Source of the DNA: Roseithermus sacchariphilus
Lineage (GTDB): Bacteria > Bacteroidota > Rhodothermia > Rhodothermales > MEBIC09517
Direction of reading: 5' to 3'
NCBI GenBank assembly: GCA_003285105.1
Contig: CP030158.1
Span: 4,450,449 to 4,514,448 of the forward strand
Length of the DNA stretch: 64,000 nt
Shown here in pieces: positions 9,196-17,102 of the stretch (its first letter is position 1; each line of letters starts with the position of its first letter). A program made the position numbers and the translations under genes. A model generated the notes under the pieces. It did not search any database. It saw only the letters and a program-made list of their open reading frames with translations, and was not told the origin of the DNA.

Positions 9196-9351
9196 TCAGA
9201 CCGTCGTCTTTCGCCCGATATAGACCAGCACGATGAGCAGCACGGCCGGCACCAGGAAGCTGAGCACCGGCATCCATTCCAGACCGGTCGGGATGGAGGG
9301 AACGGCCGGGGTGGCCTGCAGCAATACGGTGACGAGCGGAAACAGCGGCAT
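9196..9351 (-). CDS. Small membrane protein, 51 residues
   Basis: The frame from ATG 9351 encodes 51 residues beginning MPLFPLVTVLLQA. A second hydrophobic segment (about residues 29-46, LSFLVPAVLLIVLVYIG) ends in the positive tail RKTTV. That is the layout of a single- or double-spanning inner-membrane peptide with a cytoplasmic tail. I do not recognise a family. Support comes from composition and from the lack of any other gene in the gap; the frame also runs on upstream without a convincing start. Confidence 0.45.
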   Translation of the reverse strand: MPLFPLVTVLLQATPAVPSIPTGLEWMPVLSFLVPAVLLIVLVYIGRKTTV

Positions 9352-9502
9352 GGGATTCCCGTGTGATGGGTGGCTGGGGCGTTTCCGGGCTGTACGCCTC
9401 GTCCCGAGAGCAAGTTCTTGCCGGGTATCCTCCCCCGCGTGAACCACCCGATTGCCGGCGCCGCCGTCGATGGCGCCTCCCCGTTGACCCTTGCCGACTC
9501 CT

Positions 9503-10225
9503 ATGCCGGTCCTCGCCCTCACCATCGACTTCTGGAATACCATGGTCGTCGCGCACGTCAACGGCGAGCGGCGGCGGACGGAGCGCTTCGCCCACCTCGT
9601 GCGCACCGTCCGCCGGCACCGTCCCGACCTGGAGGAGCCGGCCATCCAGGCCGCGCTGCAACGGGCCATCGACCGGTTCGACGCCTCGTGGCGGCACCGG
9701 CACGTCACCCCGACGACCCCCGAGATCGTCGCCGGCATCTGGCGCGAGCTGGACCTGCAGGTGCCGGAAGACGACCACGCCGGCACCGTGCGGATCTTCG
9801 AGGAAGGGCTGCTGAACGCCCCGCCGGCTCTGGTGGACGGCCTGGCCGAGACGCTCGCCTGGGCCGCCGGCCGCTACCGCCTCGCCATCATCTCGGACAC
9901 GATGTTCTCGCCCGGCCGCGTCATCCGGCAGTGGCTGGACCGGCACGGGCTCCTGCCGTACTTTGACGCGTTCGTGTTCTCCGACGAAACGGGCTTCTCC
10001 AAGCCGGACGCCCGCGCCTTCGAGCAGGCGGCTGCCGCTCTGTCCCTCTCGCCCACAGACCTGGTCCACATCGGGGACCTGCGGCGCACGGACGTACGGG
10101 GGGCTCGGGGCGTCGGGGCCCGGGCCGTGCTGTTCACCGGCGTACACCAGGACGACGACGGCCCCGAGCCGGACACCGTCCTCCCCCGCTGGCAGGACCT
10201 GCCGGCCCTGCTGCGCCCGGCCTGA
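9503..10225 (+). CDS. HAD-superfamily hydrolase
   Basis: A 240-residue haloacid-dehalogenase-fold protein with all four motifs. Motif I is LTIDFWNTM, with the nucleophile Asp but Trp at the usual second Asp position. Motif II is IISDT, motif III contains the lysine of SKPD, and motif IV is HIGDLRRTDVRGA. The helical cap between residues 20 and 100 marks subfamily I. Such enzymes are mostly small-molecule phosphatases. Substrate is unknown, though the sugar-modification genes directly downstream on the same strand suggest a sugar phosphate. Confidence 0.8.
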   Translation: MPVLALTIDFWNTMVVAHVNGERRRTERFAHLVRTVRRHRPDLEEPAIQAALQRAIDRFDASWRHRHVTPTTPEIVAGIWRELDLQVPEDDHAGTVRIFEEGLLNAPPALVDGLAETLAWAAGRYRLAIISDTMFSPGRVIRQWLDRHGLLPYFDAFVFSDETGFSKPDARAFEQAAAALSLSPTDLVHIGDLRRTDVRGARGVGARAVLFTGVHQDDDGPEPDTVLPRWQDLPALLRPA

Positions 10226-10273
10226 AGCCGCCCCATCGCCACGCCCGTCACCCAACCGGATGCACCTGTCTCC

Positions 10274-11023
10274 ATGCACACGCTTGCCGCAACGGCCACG
10301 CTGGGCGAGGGCACGACCCTCGGCCACTACTGTGTGATCGAAGAAGACGTATCGATCGGAGCCCACTGCTCGATCGGGCACCACGTCGTGATCCATGCCG
10401 GCACCCGCATCGGGGACGGCGTCCGCATCGACGACCACGCGGTCATCGGCAAGCAGCCGATGCGCGCCCGCAACAGCGCCGTCACCCGCGATCACCGCCC
10501 GCCGCCGGCCGTCATCGGTGCGGGCTGCCTGATCGGGACGCACGCGGTGATCTATGCGGGCTGCCGGCTGGCCGAACACGTCCTCGTCGCCGATTTCGCG
10601 TCGATCCGCGAGGACGTGACCGTCGGCGAGCGCACCATCATCGGGCGTGGCGTGGCCGTCGAGAATGCCTGCCGCATCGGCCGTCGGTGCAAGCTGGAGA
10701 CGAACGCCTACCTGACCGCCTACTCCGAGCTGGAGGACTTCGTCTTCGTCGCCCCCGGCGTGCTGACCAGCAACGACAACTTCATCGGCCGCACCGAAGA
10801 GCGCTTCCGGCACTTCAAGGGCGTCACCGTCCGGCGCGGGGGCCGGCTGGGCGTCGGCGCCGTCATCCTGCCCGGCCGCACCGTCGGCCCGGACGCCGTC
10901 GTGGCCGCCGGGGCGGTGCTCACCCGCGACGCCGACGCCGCCCTGATCCAGGCCGGCGTCCCGGCCCGCCCGCTGCGCGCCGTCCCCCCGGAGCAGTTGC
11001 TCGACGCGCAGGGCTGGGATTGA
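10274..11023 (+). CDS. Hexapeptide-repeat acyltransferase (WbpD/WlbB-like)
   Basis: A 249-residue left-handed beta-helix protein: imperfect hexapeptides run through nearly the whole chain (LGEGTTLGHYCVIEEDVSIG, VIGAGCLIGTHAVI, RLGVGAVILPG). The DNDNF-like segment SNDNFIGRT lies before the C-terminal coils. WbpD/WlbB enzymes N-acetylate the 3-amino group of a UDP-sugar. The next two genes supply the aminotransferase and dehydrogenase of that route, which supports the assignment. Two insertions, around residues 64-80 and 175-185, probably form substrate loops. Confidence 0.78.
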   Translation: MHTLAATATLGEGTTLGHYCVIEEDVSIGAHCSIGHHVVIHAGTRIGDGVRIDDHAVIGKQPMRARNSAVTRDHRPPPAVIGAGCLIGTHAVIYAGCRLAEHVLVADFASIREDVTVGERTIIGRGVAVENACRIGRRCKLETNAYLTAYSELEDFVFVAPGVLTSNDNFIGRTEERFRHFKGVTVRRGGRLGVGAVILPGRTVGPDAVVAAGAVLTRDADAALIQAGVPARPLRAVPPEQLLDAQGWD

Positions 11024-11070
11024 CACCCCCGGAACACGCACCGCCTGTCCTGACTCCACGACCCCACGCC

Positions 11071-12204
11071 ATGTCCATTCAGATGGTCGACCTGCGCGGG
11101 CCATACCGCGCCATCCAGGAAGAGATCGACGCCGCCATCCAGGCCGTGCTCGACGCCACCCAGTTCATCAAAGGCCCCGCCGTCGGGCAGTTCGAGAGCG
11201 ACCTGGCCGGGTACCTCGGCGTCCCGCACGTCATCGGCGTCGGCAACGGCACCGATGCGCTCCAGATCGCCTACATGGCCCTCGGCATCGGCCCCGGCGA
11301 TGAGATCATCACGCCGGCCTTCACGTTCATCGCTACCGCCGAGGCGGCGGCGCTCGTCGGAGCCACCCCGGTCTTCGCCGACATCGACCCGGCCACCTTC
11401 ACGCTGGATCCGGCGCACGTCGAAGCGCTCATCACCCCCCGCACGCGGGCCATCGTCCCGGTCCATCTCTTCGGGCAGTCCGCCGACATGGACCCGATCC
11501 TGGACCTCGCCCACCGCCACGGGCTCGCCGTGATCGAGGACAACGCCCAGGCCATCGGCGCGACGTACCGGGGCGCGAAGACGGGGACGCTGGGCACGGC
11601 CGGTTGCCTGTCGTTCTTCCCCTCCAAGAACCTGGGGGCCTTCGGCGACGGCGGGGCGGTGCTGACCCGCGACGCGGCCCTGGCCGAGCGGATGCGCATG
11701 ATCGCCAACCACGGCGGCCGCCACAAGTACTTCAACGAGATCGTCGGGGTCAACAGCCGCCTGGACACGCTGCAGGCGGCCGTCCTGGGCGTCAAGCTGC
11801 GCCATCTCGATGCGTACAACGAGGCCCGGCGCGCCGCGGCCGACCGCTACGACGCGCTCTTCGCCGACGAACCGGGGGTGGTAACCCCCGTGCGCGCCGC
11901 CTACGGCACCCACGTCTTCCACCAGTACACCCTGCGCATCCGGGACGGCCGGCGCGATGCCGTACAGGCGCACCTGAAGGCCCGGGGCATCCCGCACGCC
12001 ATCTATTACCCCGTGCCGCTGCACCGCCTGCCCGTCTTCGCCGCCGAGGGCCGGGCCCGGCATGGCGACCTCCGCGAAACGGAGCGCGCCGCCGCCGAGG
12101 TCCTCTCGCTGCCGATGCACACCGAACTCACCGCCGACCAGCAGGAACGCATCGCCGCCGCCGTGCGCGAGGCGCTCCACGGCCAGGCGGCCCGCCCTGT
12201 ATGA
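11071..12204 (+). CDS. DegT/DnrJ/EryC1 sugar aminotransferase (WbpE/WlbC-like)
   Basis: A 377-residue PLP aminotransferase. Characteristic features are GNGTDALQIA, the PAFTFIATAEAA strand-helix, EDNAQAIGA with the PLP-ring-binding Asp, and the Schiff-base lysine in SFFPSKNLGAFGDGG (about residue 188). The family aminates keto nucleotide sugars using glutamate; WbpE works on UDP-3-keto-GlcNAc acid. Its stop overlaps the start of the dehydrogenase gene (ATGA), implying translational coupling. The start MSIQMVDLRGPY is typical of the family. Confidence 0.9.
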   Translation: MSIQMVDLRGPYRAIQEEIDAAIQAVLDATQFIKGPAVGQFESDLAGYLGVPHVIGVGNGTDALQIAYMALGIGPGDEIITPAFTFIATAEAAALVGATPVFADIDPATFTLDPAHVEALITPRTRAIVPVHLFGQSADMDPILDLAHRHGLAVIEDNAQAIGATYRGAKTGTLGTAGCLSFFPSKNLGAFGDGGAVLTRDAALAERMRMIANHGGRHKYFNEIVGVNSRLDTLQAAVLGVKLRHLDAYNEARRAAADRYDALFADEPGVVTPVRAAYGTHVFHQYTLRIRDGRRDAVQAHLKARGIPHAIYYPVPLHRLPVFAAEGRARHGDLRETERAAAEVLSLPMHTELTADQQERIAAAVREALHGQAARPV

Positions 12205-13253
12205 CCGAATCCACACACGACGCCCCGCCCCGCCCGATCGGCATCGGCCAGGTCGGCGTGGGCTACTGGGGGCAGAACCTGCTACGCAACTTCGCCGCGC
12301 TGCCCGACGCCCGGGTCGTCCAGGTCTGCGACCGCCGGACGGACCTGCTCGACCGGGCCGCCCGGCGCTACCCCGGCCTCACCACCACGACGGATTACGG
12401 CGACCTGCTGGATCATCCGGAGATCGAGGCCATCGTCGTGGCGACCGAAACGCCCCAGCACGTCGCCCTGGCCGAGGCCGCGCTGGAGGCGGGCAAGCAC
12501 GTCTTCGTGGAAAAGCCGCTGGCGCAGACCGTCGCCGAAGCCGAGCGCCTCGTGGCCCTGGCCGAGGCCCGCGACCGCCGGCTCATGGTGGGGCATCTGC
12601 TCCTCTACCACCCCGCCTTCCGGTACGTGGAGGACCTCATCCGGCGGGGTGAGCTCGGGACGGTGTACTACCTCTACAGCGTCCGCGTCAACCTGGGCAT
12701 CGTCCGGCAGCGGGAGAACGCCTTCGAAAGCCTGGCCCCGCACGACCTCTCCATCGCCCTGCAGTTCCTCGATGCCCGGCCCGTCGCCGTCTCGGCCACC
12801 GGCCAGGCCTACCTGCAACCCGGCGTCGAAGACGTGGCCTTCGCCACGGTCTTCTTCGAGGACGGCCGCATGGCGCATCTGCATACGAGCTGGCTGGACC
12901 CGCACAAAACGCGCACGGTGACGGTGGTCGGCAGCCGCAAGATGGCGGTCATCGACGACGTAGCCGGCACCGAAAAGGTGCGGCTCTACGACAAAGGGGT
13001 CGACCGCACCTCCGGCGCCGCGTCGGACGGGTATGCGTCCTACACCGAATCCATGACCATCCGCACCGGAGACATCGTCATCCCGCGGATCGAGATGGAG
13101 GAGCCGCTGCGGCTGGAGTGCCGCCACTTTCTCGACTGCATCCGCACCGGCGCTCGGCCGCGCTCCGACGGGGAGAACGGGCTGCGGGTCGTCCGCCTGC
13201 TGGAGGCAGCCCGCACCTCGCTGAAGGCGGGGGGGCGCCGGATCTCCCTGTGA
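12201..13253 (+). CDS. Gfo/Idh/MocA-type sugar dehydrogenase (WbpB/WlbA-like)
   Basis: A 350-residue NAD-dependent dehydrogenase. The dinucleotide-binding site is GQVGVGYWGQN, followed by the family EKP motif (HVFVEKPLAQT) and the substrate-side APHDLSIALQFL containing the conserved Asp-His pair. WbpB/WlbA oxidises the 3-hydroxyl of UDP-GlcNAc uronic acid to give the substrate for the WbpE aminotransferase encoded upstream. The gene overlaps the aminotransferase stop by four bases. A UDP-GlcNAc 6-dehydrogenase and glycosyltransferases are not in the window, so the final sugar is an inference. Confidence 0.85.
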   Translation: MTESTHDAPPRPIGIGQVGVGYWGQNLLRNFAALPDARVVQVCDRRTDLLDRAARRYPGLTTTTDYGDLLDHPEIEAIVVATETPQHVALAEAALEAGKHVFVEKPLAQTVAEAERLVALAEARDRRLMVGHLLLYHPAFRYVEDLIRRGELGTVYYLYSVRVNLGIVRQRENAFESLAPHDLSIALQFLDARPVAVSATGQAYLQPGVEDVAFATVFFEDGRMAHLHTSWLDPHKTRTVTVVGSRKMAVIDDVAGTEKVRLYDKGVDRTSGAASDGYASYTESMTIRTGDIVIPRIEMEEPLRLECRHFLDCIRTGARPRSDGENGLRVVRLLEAARTSLKAGGRRISL

Positions 13254-13283
13254 TCCCGGTGCTACTTGCAGGCCGGCAAGACC

Positions 13284-13838
13284 CTACCCGCCTTCGTCCG
13301 CATCCCGCTCGATGACACCGAAGAGATGTCCGAAGGGATTCTGGAGGATGTAGAGGGCCACCCGATCGTCGGCCGTACGCACGCGCCGGACCAGCCGGGC
13401 CTCGTGCCGGAGCAGGTGCCGGAGATACGCCTCCGCGTCGTGCACTTCGAACAGCGGGACGACGCCGGTGATGGTGTGCTCGTCCGCCTGTTGCAGCAGG
13501 CACACCTCCGACGCCCCCAGCTGAAACTCCACGTAATCGGCCTCATCGACCCGCGGGTCCTGGCCGAAGGCCGCGGCATACCAGGCCCGCGCCGGCAGCA
13601 GCGACCCGTCCATCGGGTAGAGGACAGATACCCGCCCGGATACGGCACTCGCCCCGGTATCGGCCGGAGCGGTAGACGTGGGGGGCGCCTCCTGCGAAGC
13701 CGCCGCGCCGGGCCCGGACAGCACCCAGGCCAGCGCCTCGGTAGCGGCCGTCACCAGATGCCGCGTCTCAGGGTCGGCCTCAGCCTCATAGGCGCGCAAC
13801 CGCTCCAGCCGGTCCGCTATCTCCTGTGCTGATCGCAT
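13284..13838 (-). CDS. VOC/glyoxalase-fold protein
   Basis: A 184-residue protein. The N-terminal third is a helical segment (QEIADRLERLRAYEAEADPETRHLV) and a proline/alanine linker. From about residue 70 a vicinal-oxygen-chelate fold follows: SVLYPMDGSLLPARAWYAAAFG, then PLFEVHDAEAYLRHLL and a final YILQNPFGHLFGVIE. The VOC pattern fits glyoxalase or bleomycin-resistance-like proteins, but catalytic metal ligands are not clearly conserved. Function unknown. It is convergent with the dehydrogenase gene and lies downstream of the minus-strand galactan locus. Confidence 0.65.
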   Translation of the reverse strand: MRSAQEIADRLERLRAYEAEADPETRHLVTAATEALAWVLSGPGAAASQEAPPTSTAPADTGASAVSGRVSVLYPMDGSLLPARAWYAAAFGQDPRVDEADYVEFQLGASEVCLLQQADEHTITGVVPLFEVHDAEAYLRHLLRHEARLVRRVRTADDRVALYILQNPFGHLFGVIERDADEGG

Positions 13839-13919
13839 GGCGTCGTCACACGGTGTGAGGAAGGATGCCGGGCGCCATGCAACAACGATGCCCGATGGTC
13901 CGCCGGGACCGCAGGCGGC

Positions 13920-15266
13920 TCACCCGCCACTCATCGCCGGCGGGGCGCTGCGGAAGGGCGCGCGGTTCAGCGGCGTGACCCCGGGCCGGGCGACGGCGGG
14001 CATCGGCAGGTCGCGGAACGAGAACGACGCCGGCACGAGGTCGAGGTCGGCCTGGAGCACGTCGTCCCACGTGAGTTCCAGGCCCGTATAGGCACTCTCC
14101 CGACCCAGGATACCCGTCAGCGTGCTGAAGGCGATCTGCTCGGCTTCGTTGACGGGCTCGTTCTCGCGGATCGCTGCGATCAGGTCGGCGTGTTCCTGGA
14201 CGTAGGCGTTGTTGCCCCGTTCGGGGAAGCTGAAGCGCTCGGTGCCGTCGTGCGCGCGGATGACGGAGCGGTCCGTGTGCAGGTCGGCCACGCCCTCCGT
14301 GCCCACGATGCGGTTGGTGATGCGGCGCGTGGTGTTCTCCATCTGACGGCACTTGGCCTCGACGCGCACCCCGCCAGGATATTCGTATTCGACGCTGAAG
14401 TGGTCGTAGATGTGTCCGTACGACGGATCTACCCGGACGAGGCGGCCGCCCATGGCCAGCGCCCGCTCCGGCCGGCCCTGCATCACCCAGTCGATGACGT
14501 CGAGGTTGTGCACGAACTGCTCGACGATGTGGTCCCCCGAGAGCCAGGTGAAGTAGTACCAGTTGCGGCACTGCCATTCCATGTCGCTCATGCCCGGCTG
14601 GCGGGGGCGGAGCCAGACCGGCCCGGTCATGTAATACGCCTGCGCCGAGACGATCTCCCCGATCAGTCCGTCGTGGATCCGGCGGATGGCTTCGACGAAG
14701 CTGGGCTGCCGGCGGTAGAGCGTTCCGGCCACGATCGACAGGCCTTTTTCGTCGGCCAGGCGGCTCGTCTCGAGGACCGAGCGCACGCCGACGGCATCGA
14801 CGGCGACGGGCTTCTCGGCGAAGACGTGCCGGCCGGCCTCGACGGCGTAGCGCAGGTGCATCGGGCGAAAGCCGGGCGGCGTCGCCAGGATCACCATGTC
14901 GATGTCGCTGTCGATGACGTGCCGGTAGTTGTCGAAGCCGGTGAAGGCCGTCGCATCGGTCACCTTGAGGGCCTCGCCGATCGCGTCCCGGAGCACCGCG
15001 CGGCTCTGCTCCAGCCGATCCTCGAACAGATCCCCCATCGCCACGATCTCGACGCCCTCGGCGGCCATGACGGCATCGCGGGCGGCCCCCGTGCCGCGCC
15101 CCCCGCAGCCGACCAGCCCGACGCGCAGCCGGTCCGACCCGGCGGCATAGGCAACGTTCTCCGAGGCCATCAATCCGGCGGACAGACCGACCGTGGCGGC
15201 CGCCGTGGTTTTGATGAAGGTGCGGCGGGTGACGCCTTCGGGCGGGGCGGTGGTATCCGTTTTCAT
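13920..15266 (-). CDS. Tat-exported Gfo/Idh/MocA oxidoreductase
   Basis: A 448-residue protein with a twin-arginine signal (VTRRTFIKTTAAATVGLSAG). A Rossmann fold follows with VGLVGCGGRGTGA, the EKP motif HVFAEKPVAVD, and a GDHIVEQFVHNLDVIDW segment with the conserved His and Asp. This is the exported subgroup common in Bacteroidota, Rhodothermota and Planctomycetota, thought to keep NAD(P) bound in the periplasm. Substrate unknown; position at the end of the galactan operon suggests a sugar. ATG 15266 was chosen because it places the Tat signal at the start; the open frame upstream is not protein-like. Confidence 0.82.
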   Translation of the reverse strand: MKTDTTAPPEGVTRRTFIKTTAAATVGLSAGLMASENVAYAAGSDRLRVGLVGCGGRGTGAARDAVMAAEGVEIVAMGDLFEDRLEQSRAVLRDAIGEALKVTDATAFTGFDNYRHVIDSDIDMVILATPPGFRPMHLRYAVEAGRHVFAEKPVAVDAVGVRSVLETSRLADEKGLSIVAGTLYRRQPSFVEAIRRIHDGLIGEIVSAQAYYMTGPVWLRPRQPGMSDMEWQCRNWYYFTWLSGDHIVEQFVHNLDVIDWVMQGRPERALAMGGRLVRVDPSYGHIYDHFSVEYEYPGGVRVEAKCRQMENTTRRITNRIVGTEGVADLHTDRSVIRAHDGTERFSFPERGNNAYVQEHADLIAAIRENEPVNEAEQIAFSTLTGILGRESAYTGLELTWDDVLQADLDLVPASFSFRDLPMPAVARPGVTPLNRAPFRSAPPAMSGG

Positions 15267-15450
15267 GCCGTCGATGCGGGGTGGGACGAGACGGCGGCGG
15301 TGCGCTGCCGTGACGCCGGTTGCAGGTCCATCGTCGCGGAGGGCGTGGGGCCATGCCGTCGAGGTCACGGCCTCCACGCGCATCCAGACACAGTATGGGA
15401 AACGCAAGCCACCCGCGCAAGCGCGGCGGAGCGGGGCCGGCCGGGCCGGC

Positions 15451-17052
15451 TCACCAGAACAGGATGTAGAGCGCGGCGGTGATGCCCAGGATGCCGAAGG
15501 CGGCGATGGTGAAGACCGGGTCGCTCTCCAGGCGCGTGCCTTCCAGCCGCACGGCCCGGGGATGGTCTCGCCCTTTGCCTTCCGCCCAGGAGATGACCAC
15601 GATCAGCGCCACCGACAGCAGGAACACGTAGCCCATGCGGTTCATGAATGGCACCTCCGGCGCCAGCACCTTCATCCCGGCCGAGAGCGGGATGCTCAGC
15701 AGCGCCGAGACCAGCGCGGCGTTGGGCGTGGCCTTCTTCCAGAACAGCCCCATCACGAAGATGGCGAGCACGCCGGGGCTGATGAACCCCGTGTACTCCT
15801 GGATGTACTGGAACACCTGATCGAGCGTCGCCAGTTGCGGGGCCAGCAGCGCCCCGATGGCAATGGCCACCAGCCCGGTCAGCCGCCCCACCCGCACCAG
15901 ATGGGCTTCCGAGGCGTCCCGGCCGAAGCGGTTCCGGTAGAGGTCCATGGTGAAGATCGTCGCCGTGGAGTTCATCATCGAGGCCAGCGACGAGACGATG
16001 GCGGCCGCCAGCGCGGCGAAGGCCAGCCCGCGCAGCCCCGGGCCGACGTACGTGGCCAGCAGCCACGGGTAGGCCTCATCGCCCCGCGTGATCGGCGCAT
16101 CCAGCGCGTGGGCCACGATGCCCGGCACCACCACGATCAGCGGCAGGAGCAGCTTCAGATAGCCGGCGAAGGCCAGCCCGCGGCGGGCTTCCTTCAGGCT
16201 CTTCGCCGCCAGCGCGCGCTGGATGATGTACTGATTGCAGCCCCAGTAGAACAGGTTGGCCACCCACATGCCGCCCAGCAACACCCCCAGCCCGGGCAGG
16301 AGCTGGTAGGCATCCTGGAGCGTGCCCGTGTCGTCCCGGTAGAGCAACTCCCCCGGGTAGAGGATCATGTTGAACCGGTCGCCGGCATCCTGAATCAGCT
16401 TCCCGAACCCCGCGATGACCCCGGCGCCGTCGCTGTAGGCATCGAGTGCCACGTAGGTCGTCAGCAGCCCGCCGCCGACGAGCACGAGCACCTGCACCAC
16501 GTCGGTCCACGCGACCGCTTTGAGGCCGCCGTAGATGCTGTAGACCGTAGCGAAGAGCGCCAGGCCCAGGATGCCCGTCCAGAGCGGGATGCCCATGATG
16601 CCCTCGAGCGCGAGCGCCCCCAGGTAGAGCACACTCGTCAGGTTGACGAAGACGTAGACGAGCAGCCAGAAGACCGCCAGCAGGGTGCGCACCCGGCCGT
16701 CGTAGCGCTGCTCCAGGAACTGCGGCATCGTGTAGATGCCTTTCTCCAGGTAGATCGGCAGGAAGAAGTAGGCGATCACGAGCAGCGTCACGGCCGCCAT
16801 CCACTCGTAGGAGGCAATGGCCAGGCCGAGTCGAAAGCCCGAGCCCGACATGCCGATGAACTGCTCGGCCGAGATGTTGCTGGCGATGAGGGAAGCCCCG
16901 ATGGCCCACCAGGGCAGCGCTTTACCGGCGAGGAAGTAGTCGCTGGTGTCTTTCTGGTGCCCTTCGCGTTCCCGGGACACCCACAGGCCGAGGCCGACGA
17001 TGACGGCTCCGTAGAGCGCGAAGACGACGTAGTCGAGGGGCGTGAAGTGCAT
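15451..17052 (-). CDS. Sodium:sugar symporter (SSS family, vSGLT-like)
   Basis: A 533-residue inner-membrane transporter with about 14 hydrophobic segments. It closely follows the Vibrio galactose transporter vSGLT in NISAEQFIGMSGSGFRLG, AIASYEWMAA, YWGCNQYIIQRALAAK and YIQEYTGFISPGV. These contain the Gln, Glu, Asn and Gln that bind galactose and the tyrosine gate in vSGLT. That supports Na+-driven uptake of galactose or glucose. The gene lies just downstream of the GH2 gene, so it probably moves monosaccharide from periplasm to cytoplasm for GalK. Only 50 bases separate the two genes. Confidence 0.92.
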   Translation of the reverse strand: MHFTPLDYVVFALYGAVIVGLGLWVSREREGHQKDTSDYFLAGKALPWWAIGASLIASNISAEQFIGMSGSGFRLGLAIASYEWMAAVTLLVIAYFFLPIYLEKGIYTMPQFLEQRYDGRVRTLLAVFWLLVYVFVNLTSVLYLGALALEGIMGIPLWTGILGLALFATVYSIYGGLKAVAWTDVVQVLVLVGGGLLTTYVALDAYSDGAGVIAGFGKLIQDAGDRFNMILYPGELLYRDDTGTLQDAYQLLPGLGVLLGGMWVANLFYWGCNQYIIQRALAAKSLKEARRGLAFAGYLKLLLPLIVVVPGIVAHALDAPITRGDEAYPWLLATYVGPGLRGLAFAALAAAIVSSLASMMNSTATIFTMDLYRNRFGRDASEAHLVRVGRLTGLVAIAIGALLAPQLATLDQVFQYIQEYTGFISPGVLAIFVMGLFWKKATPNAALVSALLSIPLSAGMKVLAPEVPFMNRMGYVFLLSVALIVVISWAEGKGRDHPRAVRLEGTRLESDPVFTIAAFGILGITAALYILFW

Positions 17053-17102
17053 GGGCGTGCAACCAGATTGGAAGAAATGTTGATGTACTCAATGGCCGGC
17101 TT

